Shown here piece by piece: positions 1 to 8,753 of a stretch of 10,874 nt of DNA. The DNA comes from Cephalothrix spiralis. Its lineage: Eukaryota > Nemertea > Palaeonemertea > Archinemertea > Cephalotrichidae. Each line of letters opens with the position of its first letter. The first letter of the stretch is position 1. The stretch spans positions 1 to 10,874 of the forward strand of contig JAUCNG010390257.1 in the NCBI GenBank assembly GCA_032353305.1. Direction: 5' to 3'. A model generated the notes under the pieces. The model was not told the origin of the DNA, did not search any database, and saw only the letters and a list, made by a program, of their open reading frames with translations. Position numbers and translations under genes: made by a program.

Positions 1-240
1 TAAAATTCTCAATATCCCGCATCCGTAAGCGATTTTAGCGCTTTTCCCGCTTCCGTTCTGACCCCTTCACCCCCCTCCTATATTTTAAAAAAATCCTCAA
101 AATTGTACCGAAATTATTTGTTTTTTAATTTGTGTCCAGATTTTAATGCCAAATAGGCCTAGACCAGACTGTGCAGCGGCTAAAAATCAGCGAGGAAAAG
201 AAAATATAAACTGTCACAGGACTTCTCATAAGAATCTCCA
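1..240. other. Leading sequence without a recognised feature
   Basis: AT-rich sequence with a C-rich patch (CCCCTTCACCCCCCTCC near 61-77). No coding exon, RNA gene or clear repeat unit is seen before the tandem array begins. Confidence 0.4.
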
Positions 241-842
241 AGTAACATTCAATGTTGTTCAATCTGTTTGGTCGACTCGACAAAACAGACCAAGCAGTCA
301 AAAAACCGAGGACCTCAGGAGAAACTCCATGCACTGAGCATCATTTAATAATGTTATTTTGCATTGTCTGGAGACTGCTTAATAGCCTAATGATCCCTAA
401 TGGTCGACTCGACAAAACAGTCAAAACACAGGACATCTCAGGAGAAATTCCAAGCAACATTTAATATTGTTTTGCGATGCAAGGAGACTGTTTGGTCGAC
501 TCAACAAAAGAGACCAAACAGTTAAAACAAATGGTTTCTCATGCAGAAGAAACTCCAAGCATCATTTAATGTTGATTTGCGTTGTCTGGAGACTGCTTGG
601 TCAACTCGACAAAACAGACCAAACAGTAAAAACACAGTCCTGACTTCTCAGGAAAAAGCAACAAAAGCAACATGCATTCAAGAATCATTCAATGTTTTGC
701 GATGTCTGGAGACTGCAGTTTGGTATACCCGACAGAACGGACACAATGGGTTGTTATGCGATGTCTAGAGATGTTTGGTCTACCCGACAAAACAGACACC
801 ATGTGTTGCTTTTCGTTGTCTGGAGATGATTTGTCGATTGGT
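241..842. repeat. Divergent tandem array with a conserved hairpin core
   Basis: The motif GGTCGACTCGACAAAACAG, or a variant of it, recurs near 270, 402, 494, 599, 722 and 778, with a weak copy near 834. Each is usually preceded by GTCTGGAGACTG, and CTCAGGAGAAACTCCAAGCA followed by CATTTAATGTTG separates the early copies. Spacing is about 105-120 bases up to 715, then drops to about 55-59, as if later units had lost their spacer. Several units form the same stem with a 14-base loop. The best has 11-base perfect arms at 487-497 and 512-522 (ACTGTTTGGTC / GACCAAACAGT). The copies at 268-293 and 597-622 keep TTGGTC / GACCAA arms with the same loop length. Short reading frames crossing the array follow the repeat and are not genes. 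The repeat family is not recognised. Confidence 0.75.
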
Positions 843-899
843 AAAAGCTGCATCTTTATGGCCAGCATGCAGCAGGCTCTCCAGTAGCCTACTTTCACG

Positions 900-1660
900 A
901 GTTCACATCTTCAGGATTGAAGAGGTACGTATATAGGCCCTACGGTAAAGATTTAATAAAGATTTTTTAAATATAATAAGATTATAATATATTGAAAATA
1001 GACTTATGAATTTTATTTATATATTATATGCACATTTATAATACTAGGCAAAGGCCGCAAAGCATTAATAGCAACGCAATATTAGATTTGTATATTTGTA
1101 AATATCATGGCAAGCATTATATAATAAAATAGGTATTATATCAAATAGTAAATAAACTGAGACAGTATTTAATAATAAAAAATCACAGCAATAGCTCGGA
1201 CATGGTTCTTAAATTGAACTTCACATTAAATATTAGAAGTAAAATATCACAATTGCGCTTTGTACTATAACTACGGAAACATATAGACGTCATAGACCTT
1301 GCAATGATCTTTGAGTTAACAAATATTGGAGCTCACAGCAAATTATATTGAACGAAGGCAAATGGTCGTTATTTTATTTGTCGTTCAAATCGCTAGCCCG
1401 TCTAATGTTTTCTATTCATTTTAAGCATTCTTCCACAAATTACTCAACGTATCTCTCAAGTTTTAATAATTGTAGTCCTATCAATAATCTAGAATGGGTA
1501 GTATAAAAATAGTTAGGTTTCCGTTGAAATCGGAAATTTGACCTAGGATTTGAGATCATTTGAGACCGTTGGCATTCATTTTTTTTCATTTAATAATGTT
1601 TAAGTGCAGAAACAACCTTATATGGATTATTTTGACACATACAATGTATATTGATGTAAT
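900..1660. other. AT-rich non-coding stretch
   Basis: Very AT-rich with stop codons in all frames. No splice-bounded open segment, RNA gene or inverted repeat was recognised. Confidence 0.4.
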
Positions 1661-1667
1661 ATATGGG

Positions 1668-1786
1668 TAATATACTTGAGAGCCATAAAAAGGGTTACGG
1701 AACGCGCAATGAGTCTGCGACTCGGGCAATATAGAAAATTACGAGTGTCAGTAACTTTTTATGGCTCGAGACCCATGAAGTATTGC
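1668..1786. repeat. Short inverted-repeat element (MITE-like hairpin)
   Basis: GAGAGCCATAAAAAGGGTTAC on the left (about 1678-1698) pairs with GTAACTTTTTATGGCTCGAG on the right (1751-1770) apart from a couple of differences. Weaker similarity runs outward, with GGTAATATACTTGA on the left against the reverse complement of TGAAGTATTGC on the right. The centre is about 52 bases. The arrangement and the lack of coding suit a miniature inverted-repeat element or a relic of one. No target-site duplication could be fixed. Confidence 0.6.
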
Positions 1787-1799
1787 TTGTATTGCACTA

Positions 1800-3240
1800 T
1801 CGATAAAAGAGTGCGATACAAAACATAATTTATTTTAATTATCTAAAAAACGACGTTATAAAATACTTGTACGAATTGGACGGATAAATTGGCAATCAGG
1901 CTATTAAGCTTATATAAAATGATACACAATTGAGCGCACCAAAACTTTATGGCGGGAAGTTGAACTATATATTTCAGGCAAAAACTTGATTTTTCACCTC
2001 TAATAAATGGCAAACAGTACGATGCACCGCAGTCATATATATACAACGTCAAAAATACGTTCATCATTTTTGTAGAACACGAAAACCATAGTCCTTGAAT
2101 GTAGATTGTATAATAAAAAATCAATCGCGTTTACAGATCACCATAATTTAGGACGAAAATTTGACTTTGAAAAATTGCCCCTAGGATGGTGCATCACTGT
2201 CTCTCCCAAAATGAGTTGCTCAAAGTATATGGTTTATAATAATATCAAAATGAATCTTGTGATGAATGAAGCATATTATATGCATTAGTTTTGAATTTCA
2301 AAAGACATTGGTGCTTTATAACGCCATCTACAGTGTATTTTGCGTCGTCTGCCACTTAGTAGAAGAGAAAATTCCGTTTTGCCCCATATTGCATGGATAC
2401 GGACGGTTATAAATGCACAATTACAAATAGCACATATTATAAATAATGTCCCTTTAGGACTTATATAGATAAAATGCGCCAAAAAGCAGTGACATCTGCA
2501 AGAACCAGAAGCTATTTTAATAGCCGAAGGCCAGTCAAAAACACAAACACCGTACACGTGATGAATTTTACATATAAAAATATCCAAGTTTTTTTAGCAA
2601 TTCTCCCATTTACGGGTTTGTTTTGCAATTTTATATTCATATTTATAATATTTTTTTAATCTAAGAAATTTACGCCAATAACGCCATACTAAAAAATATG
2701 TACCGACCGGGAGAGGAATTCCTTGCTTACCTACTAAATGGACGGTCCCATACTGACATCAAGTTCAGGAACTATTTAAACATATTTTAACGCAATTTTC
2801 TTTGAGTTGGGCATACAATAATATAGTTGAAGGTACACAGACCTATAGACTTAGGATAAAAAAGGATTGATATACTCAATTGAATTCTCGTACAAAATAA
2901 GACTTTTTCACTTTTTTTAGATTATAGCTTACTTTTACTTTGCAATCTAGTTGTTGAAACTTAATCATATATGCATGCAAATGTTGTCAGAGTATTCCTG
3001 AAACTTACCTTAATTTTCGCTCGGCTTGATATAATTATATTAGTTTTGTTTGAGTAAGAAGGCGCTCAAAAATGAGTCTCTTCATGATTAAGAATGTGTA
3101 CTGTCAATTGATCTAGGTGAATGCATGGTCTGGAAACTGTCACCAAATATCTCTTAAAAGAGTACAAACTTAAGCGTTCTTTGGGAGCAAGGTATGATTG
3201 AAATCGCTTGGCTTCAAGAGGCCCCTCTTGTATACTGACT
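1800..3240. other. Non-coding stretch downstream of the protease gene
   Basis: Reading frames of up to about 100 codons occur on both strands near 1843-2124, 2285-2587 and 2474-2659. Their translations are Cys- and Ile-rich with no recognisable motif and read like chance frames. No RNA gene or clear repeat was seen. This is probably intergenic DNA beyond the 3' end of the protease gene. Confidence 0.45.
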
Positions 3241-3243
3241 AGA

Positions 3244-3249
3244 TTTATT
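3244..3249 (-). promoter_or_regulatory. Polyadenylation signal AATAAA
   Basis: The minus strand reads AATAAA here, about 75 bases past the stop codon of the protease gene, inside an A-rich run. It is the nearest canonical signal downstream of the stop and would give a short 3' untranslated region. AT-rich sequence yields this hexamer by chance, so position is the main support. Confidence 0.5.
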
Positions 3250-3324
3250 TTTTATCACAATCGGGAAAACGCATCAGAAAAGTGTCGGGAAGCAGAATTT
3301 GACCCCTTCCACACTTATATATGA

Positions 3325-3554
3325 TTATAGAATTTCAAGAATTCCATGTTTTGCAGCAAGTAATATCAATTTAAAACGCCGTTCATCTTCAAATAGCCGC
3401 ATCGGTTTAAGAATCCCAAACCCTTTCTCTTTACACCATATCCTGTTTTCTTTTCCTGTTAATTTTCCAAACTCAGAACACATTTGATATAATATAGGTC
3501 TCATAGTTTCAGTTTGACAAAGGATTTTGAGGACCTCTTTCCATTCGCGTTCAT
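3325..3554 (-). CDS. Exon E: last exon, end of the subtilase domain and stop
   Basis: After acceptor tgtccacacatttcag (AG at 3556-3555) the exon begins AT, completing an Asp codon with the G left by exon D. It then runs 75 codons to TAA at 3327-3325. The join reads VFS-D-EREWKEVLKIL, a natural continuation of the helix after the catalytic Ser. Further on, GFGILKPMRLFED resembles the Gly-x-Gly-x-Leu/Val-x-x-x-x-Ala/Leu stretch that closes many subtilase domains, so I read most of this exon as protease rather than a separate domain. The final 15 or so residues form a predicted hydrophobic helix (FKLILLAAKHGILEIL). It is too short and interrupted to be a clear membrane anchor. Evidence is the exact phase match, the good acceptor and the fitting end of the fold. 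Confidence 0.85.
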
Positions 3555-4417
3555 CTGAAATGTGTGGACAAAATAATGTTTAATGAATAAGGCAAGGTAG
3601 GTGCATAAATGATACATATACATGTTTTAGCTGATGATCAGAAGTGTAATTAATTTAAATATTTAGATACAGGAATTGAATTGTTTTACCTTGTAGAATG
3701 ACTCGTGATTTCATCAAAAAAGTACCTCTCTATGACCTCCGAAATCTGTATGCGCCATCATATCTCTAATGATTCTAATAGCAATACATAACTAGCTGAC
3801 ATCATGCCATTTCGATCGATCTACAACGCGACTACACAATTGGACGCTCAAATTGGCGAGGGCAAAATGGTCTGAAAAAAGCCCCTCCCCATCTGTTTTG
3901 CATATAGGCGGGCAGTTGACCCCCATAAACTATATACTGTATTTCTGGAAAGGTCATTGAAAATGCTGATCAGAGGGCGGGTTCATGTTTTTGACCACGT
4001 CAATTTGTCCGTCCAAATGCGGAATATACGGAGGAAACCGTTGTATGGACTATTGTCAAGCCCCTCCCCTGAAGTTTATAATTGTGTAGGCCCCATCTTA
4101 TATTGTGACGTCATTGCACCACATTCCACCATAGTCCGAAATGCAAAGACATATCGTTTTTAATGATATACATATGTATATATATATTTTATGAGGTTTC
4201 TTTAAAAAAGATTTCTTTCGTGAATTGCATGTATGGTTTAGGGATTTAATTCTTATGGGTATAGTTGATTAGTAAGATTTTATACTCATCCCTCGGGGTT
4301 TATTGCCCTTTTGAACATTGAGTTCTTGAGATGTGATAACTTGACCAAGTCAAGATTTATCCAAGGTTTTCTAACCTGTCTTACCCTAATCATTTTAGTT
4401 GGTTTTAGTTGCCTATA
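3555..4417. other. Distal part of intron D-E, no recognised feature
   Basis: Intron sequence between the inverted-repeat element and the last exon. AGCCCCTCCCC occurs twice (near 3879 and 4059) in the same orientation, and a short TATA run lies near 4175-4190. No exon that would fit the phases was seen. Confidence 0.4.
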
Positions 4418-4962
4418 CAGGTTCTAAGACAATTCTTCTCTGAGACAATTCGCACCGAGACAATTCTACGTTAAACTTAGGGACAAATTTTCGCGTTTTG
4501 GGTCATAACAGATAGACGTTGAACTATCACAACCCAAGTATCTAGTTAAATATACATGTAGTTCCAAGCGCATGGTTATAATATTGATCGGCAGGTCGGC
4601 ACTCTGCAGTAAAAATAGAAATTTCATTTTATTTTAAAACAAAATAATTATGTTTTTTCATTAAAAAAATTTACTTATTTTTTTTCATTCAATTCTGAAC
4701 ACCTTATAAATTTATGTGATCATTACAGTTAAGCTTATGGTAGATGATAAATTTCAAAAAAGCAATTGAAAATAAAAATTTACAAGCATGAAAACTCATT
4801 TTAAATTCAGATAACTCAGTCAGTTTGAAAAATTTGGGGACGGATTTGGGGGCGAATTGTCTCAGGGGCGAATTGTCTTGGGTCGAATTGTCTCAGATAG
4901 AGGCGAAAGGTCTTGGGGCGAATTGTCTCGGGACGAATTGTCTTGGGGCGAATTGTCCTGAT
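4418..4962. mobile_element. Non-autonomous DNA element with tandem-repeat inverted ends
   Basis: The left end carries three units of GACAATTC (4428, 4444 and 4459; spacing 16 and 15). The right end carries the same unit in opposite orientation, CGAATTGTC, at 4853, 4869, 4884, 4919, 4934 and 4949, with a mutated copy CGAAAGGTC at 4904. Its flanking bases are GGGG or CTCGGG, giving a period of about 15. The outermost bases also mirror each other (ACAGG on the left, CCTG on the right). The roughly 360-base middle is AT-rich and non-coding. Inverted ends built of short tandem units are known from miniature elements in invertebrate genomes, and I read this as one inserted in intron D-E. Exact ends and target duplication are uncertain. 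Confidence 0.6.
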
Positions 4963-5068
4963 ACCGATATACATACTTGTATAGGGAGAATTCCAAAACA
5001 CGTGTATAACTTTTATTCAGTGACTAAGAAGGTATGTGATGAACCTTATGTGATCTTATGTAGCTTAC

Positions 5069-5822
5069 CACTAAATACACGAGCCTCTTCTAGTACATGT
5101 GCAACTACAGCACAGGTAAATGGTGGTGCCCATGATGTTCCACTAGCTATCTCTTCGTCGTAAAAGTGTAAAGTTCTATCCCCATAAGAATCTTCTGCTG
5201 CCTCATCTTCAATATGCTTGGGAATTGTCACATTCTTTCGCAACGTTTTTATATCGACTCCTGGAGCCAAAAAGTCAAGGGCATCACCAACTCCACTGTA
5301 TTCGTATCTTGCACCACTTGGTTTATGTGATCCAATACAAATTGTGCTCTCATACCGTCCTGGATACGTAATTGAATTCGCCTTAGTTTCGCCTCCATTT
5401 CCTGCACAGCATAATATTGTCATATGCTTTGCCAATTCTGCCAACAAGCTCTGTACTTCCGGGTCGTGCTTTTCAAATCCAAGCGATATGCACAAAACAT
5501 GGATATCTTCTTCTTCTTCTTTTATTATTTTTAAGGCTCTTACCATGTCTTTAACATCAAATGTGCCATCATCTTTGCATATACGGAAGTCAAAGAAATT
5601 CACAAACGGTGCATTTTCGGCTATAATTCCTGCACATTTAGTCCCATGATTAGTACTGCCCTCTTTTACTATATCTATCGTTTTGATTATTTTGTCTTTA
5701 TAAAGTGCCTGGTCAATTCCATCGTCCATTATAGCAACATTAACTATAGATGGATGTATTGCATGTCTTTTTATTAGCCAATCCATCCCGAGGTACCGAT
5801 AGTCGCCAGGTGGATTAGTAAT
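5069..5822 (-). CDS. Exon D: subtilisin-like serine protease (S8) catalytic domain
   Basis: This is the largest exon, 251 full codons, starting in phase 0 after tatttcag (acceptor AG at 5824-5823) and ending in phase 1 at AGTG|GTAAGC (5069/5068). It encodes a serine endopeptidase fold of family S8. The catalytic Asp lies in VAIMDDGID (fragment residue 281, codon 5726-5724), the His in NHGTKCAGII (307, codon 5648-5646), the oxyanion-hole Asn in CCAGNGG (390) and the nucleophile Ser in ASGTSWAPP (478, codon 5135-5133). The usual supporting motifs are present too: ISLG, YPGRYESTICIGS and DFLAPGVDI. The Asp-to-His spacing is short (26 residues), as in compact S8 domains. An in-frame ATG at 5786 lies 12 codons inside the exon, but the residues before it (ITNPPGDYRYLG) look like the normal lead-in of a subtilase. 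I therefore read the domain as starting at the splice site rather than at that ATG. Confidence 0.95.
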
Positions 5823-5993
5823 CTGAAATATATAAAAGACACTGAAATCAGGTTAAGGTTTATATCTCATCTGTTTTTTATAGAGCCGGCCGGAGGGAGG
5901 GAGGACGTCTCACGCTATTCACATTTTAAGGCTTTAGTTGAAAAAAATATGACATAAAATCCATTTAAATTAAACAATTTTATGAAGTAAAAA

Positions 5994-6072
5994 GTGCTCT
6001 GCGGGGACTCGAACCTGCAATCCTCTGATGGACAATCGGACGCTGTAACCAAGTGTGACTTAAGGAGACGAT
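5994..6072 (-). pseudogene. Decayed tRNA-like sequence
   Basis: On the minus strand, GGTTCGAGTCC matches the box B consensus of tRNA promoters (RNA polymerase III). Upstream of it, GCGTCCGA, a seven-base loop and TCAGA make an imperfect anticodon arm (4 of 5 pairs, loop TTGTCCA). Box A is missing or mutated (the sequence reads CTTGGTTACAGCG), the T stem pairs poorly and the acceptor arms do not match. It is best read as a tRNA pseudogene or the head of an old tRNA-derived SINE in intron C-D. A resemblance to tRNA-Arg is only a suggestion. Confidence 0.45.
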
Positions 6073-6675
6073 GTCTATTAGAGTCTATTCATAGTCTTTA
6101 AATGTAAGAAGTATAACCTAAATATCGATAGCGTTAAGGGATAGAATTCATTCAATCCATTCATACAGACAAAAAGTTCCAAAAAGAAAATGCTAAGGCT
6201 TTGGATATTCAAACTTTTGTACGACCTAATAATTATAAAGACTTGATTTTTGAGATCTATTTTCTGTTTTTTCTCCCAAAAGTGGAGTGAGGTTGTACTC
6301 AGGAGACTGCATATTGCGGAAGAACCGGGGTTCCTTTCGGGTGCATAGCACCGCAAATAAAAATGTCATGGGTGGTCTCCATATAAAATGCACCCCAATA
6401 ATATGTAAAGCATTTGAAATATTTTTATACAGGGTATTGTCAGACACTGTATTTCGAAGGGGCCTGGTCCTAGGGATATTGGATATGTAGCAAATGGGCA
6501 TCGAAATGGATATTTACAAAGTACTGAGGAAGGGTGACTTTCTATTGAATATCCTATATTATGACATTTCCAATGATTAATAATTTCCGGTGTATCATGT
6601 CAAATCATTTGGCAGCCCATGCAGTTTCTTCACAATGAAAAACTTTGTAATTTTAAAAGGCTTAAAACTGTTTAC
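6073..6675. other. Rest of intron C-D, no recognised feature
   Basis: Reading frames up to 92 codons occur on the minus strand (6078-6356, 6226-6501), but they overlap in different frames and show no domain. Exon C joins exon D directly in phase 0, so no additional exon is needed here. Confidence 0.4.
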
Positions 6676-6875
6676 CATTTGGAGTTCTTGGTTAGCATTT
6701 TGTCTCTGCTGTTGAACTTTTATTTGTTCTCCTTTGACAAACTCAAACCCCTTTTCTTGATGCACATAACCACAACGTGGGAACCATCTAGCATGATCTT
6801 TCCATGGATTGTTATGTTTTTCCCAATCGTTTAGACCACCACCGCAATGGAAACAGCGAACGAGGTCGGCTATAC
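6676..6875 (-). CDS. Exon C: zinc-binding half of BIR2 and Gln-rich hinge
   Basis: The exon has 66 full codons. Acceptor ctgctag|GT is at 6876/6875 and donor CAAATG|GTAAAC at 6676/6675. It encodes ADLVRCFHCGGGLNDW, then NNPW, then DHARWFPRCGYV. The zinc ligands follow C-x2-C-x16-H-x6-C exactly (fragment residues 189, 192, 209 and 216). The order and spacing match type II BIRs such as XIAP BIR3, whose groove binds the free N-terminus of caspase-9 and Smac-like peptides. Counting against that domain, the groove Asp (198) and the two Trp (199 and 212) are kept, while the acidic residue at the Glu314 position is Asn (203). After the domain comes a short hydrophilic segment with several Gln (residues about 231-248), likely a hinge to the protease. 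The exon ends in phase 0, which exon D accepts. The acceptor region closely resembles that of exon B. Confidence 0.92.
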
Positions 6876-7640
6876 CTAGCAGATAAATAATATATTAATC
6901 TTTAATTCATATTTTGAGCTTTTTAATGTATTGAAGACATTGAAGGATGAGTATTTCTGACATTCAAAATCTAATTTGGTCCAGACATATAGTACGTACG
7001 CAAAAAGGGGTAAATAAATGCGCTTTATGGGGCTGGTCAACTTTATATGCACGTCTATAGGCATGTTCGTATTGATTCTTCATTATTCTAGTCCTCTTTA
7101 GTCTTAGTTCGTTGGGCTCTCAAAATGATAATCTACAACTGGTATGAAGGACTTTTTTTTAATCATACGGTTTTGATTTTTTACAATTTGTTTAATTTGA
7201 TTGAGTTTGTATTATTGAAATAAGAAACCGAAACTGTAGCTTAAGATGAATGGTCACCTGGCGCGGAAACCACACTGCCTGCCAAAATTATGACAAACCT
7301 ATACATGTAGTTTATAATTTTAGAATTTATCTAGATAAATTATTATTTTCTTTCATTGCTTATTGAAACTTGAGCCCGCGAACTAGTACAACGGGGCATG
7401 AAAATAGGAGATAGTAAAAATCTTTAGATAACGCCTACAGGGTAGATCAAAGTAGAAGTGAAAACTCTCCTAGCGGCGTAAATATGAACTATTGAAAAAA
7501 ATTCCCAATTTAACCTAATGATTATTTTAGATAAACTATCGTTTAAACAAATCGCGACACTCTGCGATTATTATAGTAAACAGCTAGCCTTAACTTTTTA
7601 TATAAATCTAACAGATCCAACTAATGAAGTCTAAACCTAA
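6876..7640. other. Proximal part of intron B-C, no recognised feature
   Basis: AT-rich intron sequence with stop codons in all frames and no evident RNA gene, repeat array or splice-bounded open segment. Confidence 0.4.
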
Positions 7641-7920
7641 TTTTGAGTTTTTAATAGTCAGACACGACATTTTTTGGTATTTCAGAAAATTTTCCCTGAC
7701 TACCAAGATGAATTCCCTTACTTTCCATGACTTTCCCTGACCAATTTTCAATTCCCTGACTTTCCAGGTTTCCCTGACCCTGTACACATCCTGTGTATAT
7801 TGATTCTTTTGGGGGTTAAAAACCCCAAAAATGAAAATTTTCAAAAAAGTGAATATTCTAGGCCCCATATTTTAAATATTGGTTTGATGAGACGTGACAA
7901 TAGTATTTTTTGGTCTAAGA
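7640..7920. repeat. Dispersed repeat rich in CCCTGAC
   Basis: The plus strand repeats CCCTGAC at 7694, 7735, 7754 and 7773 within TTCCCTGACTTTCC-like context. This is followed by a hairpin with TTTTGGGG (7807-7814) and CCCCAAAA (7823-7830) around an 8-base loop. A segment near 7660-7695 (AGACACGACATTTTTTGGTA and onward) is echoed about 220 bases later near 7890-7928 (GAGACGTGACAATAGTATTT and onward), so the stretch may be a composite repeat. Similar CCCTGACTTTCC runs are, from general knowledge, common in dispersed repeats of marine invertebrates. The 86-codon reverse frame through it is a product of the repeat. Confidence 0.5.
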
Positions 7921-8318
7921 TTTTCCAAAATGTGAATTATAAAAATTGGAAAAATTTATGTTAATTTCAACCCCTTCAGTAAAAGGGTCATAATTTCTTA
8001 CTTTATTCGCAGTACCCATAAGTCAGTGAAATTTCATCAAAATCAGAGGACATGAGTTGGGGACCATTGGGCGATATGATGTGGAATAGCATTTCAGATT
8101 GATTATCAAATGAGTCCTTATCAACTATACTGGCCAAAGATTATGTTGAGTTTAGATATACTTTCATCATCTTTTAAAGTGATGCCAAGATAAAGCTTAT
8201 AACTGAAGAATTCACTTTCACTTTCGACCCCATAATAGGGAAGGGAACTAGTCTTACCGGGCCCATTCAGACTGATATAATTCCCTTGTACCCTGCGGCT
8301 TTAAGAAGGTCTAATTAC
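7921..8318. other. Intron B-C next to exon B, no recognised feature
   Basis: Moderately AT-rich intron sequence up to the donor of exon B. No repeat or RNA gene was seen. Confidence 0.35.
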
Positions 8319-8753
8319 CTGTATATAGGAATCCAGCTGCTGCTAGAGCCTCACTACTCTGGTTGTTGTTAGGATCCCATCTTTCATAGGTATCAAGTCT
8401 TGATTTGTAATCTGTGAACATTATTTGTTTGGCGACGGTTATTACTTTACCGTAAGCGTCTTTATCATAAGGCTTTCGTTCAGCTTTGTTGAAAGCGTCA
8501 CTCCAATCTACAACAATCAATTTTATAAACTTTTCATTTCGCTTATAATCAGTTTTATTTTCCTCGCCTGCTTCCACAAACTTATTACTCCCTCTTCTGA
8601 CATTTGACTGTTTTACTTCGTTGTTTTTGTGCAAGATAGACCGTTGTTTTCTAAAACCCGGGAACCATCGCGCATGCTCTCTCTTAAATATTTCCCATGC
8701 GCGAAGACCAACATCCCAAAGGATAAGGCTGCAGCGATCGATGTCAGCCAAAC
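8319..8753 (-). CDS. Exon B: degenerate BIR1 C-terminal half, Lys-rich linker, BIR2 N-terminal half
   Basis: The exon has 144 full codons, acceptor ctgctag|GT at 8754/8753 and donor ACAG|GTAATT at 8319/8318. Its start encodes LADIDRC followed by DVGLRAWE and REHARWFPGF, clearly the zinc half of a BIR. Only one Cys (fragment residue 44) and the His (63) of the four zinc ligands remain. The second Cys of the C-x-x-C is lost within a five-residue stretch, SLILW, and the last Cys is Phe. The PW segment before HARW is also shortened by about three residues. A linker of about 80 residues rich in Lys, Glu and Asn follows, with no domain I recognise. The exon ends with RLDTYERW and LAAAGFLYTG, the N-terminal half of BIR2, and splits in the Gly codon after YT. 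That same break position is used between exons A and B, which points to duplication of a BIR exon pair. Confidence 0.85.

Noticed and set aside
541-768. 75-codon plus-strand frame, with similar frames at 146-337, 252-464 and 672-887
   Set aside because: These follow the tandem array, and repeated peptides such as TRQNRPN mirror the DNA repeat.
2285-2587. 100-codon minus-strand frame
   Set aside because: No motif, composition typical of translated non-coding AT-rich DNA, and overlapped by an equally plausible opposite frame.
4833-4962. Regular short repeats that might suggest a CRISPR array
   Set aside because: The period is only about 15 bases with no unique spacers, the copies vary, and inverted partners lie about 400 bases away in a eukaryotic intron.
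4825-5163. 112-codon plus-strand frame
   Set aside because: Its first part translates the 15-base repeat array (recurring GANCLG-like residues) and its end lies opposite exon D.
5218-5649. 143-codon plus-strand frame opposite exon D
   Set aside because: It is the antisense of the subtilase exon, which carries all catalytic motifs; the plus frame has no recognisable domain.
5046-5786. Stand-alone intronless subtilase starting at the ATG at 5786
   Set aside because: The frame is open upstream to a good acceptor with subtilase-like lead-in residues. The frame's stop at 5048-5046 lies past a strong donor, and the protease fold is finished only by exon E.
5994-6072. Functional tRNA gene
   Set aside because: Box A is absent, the T stem and acceptor stem do not pair, and the anticodon loop has a pyrimidine at position 37.
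7608-7868. 86-codon minus-strand frame
   Set aside because: It translates the CCCTGAC repeat (recurring VRE residues) and has no splice or domain support.
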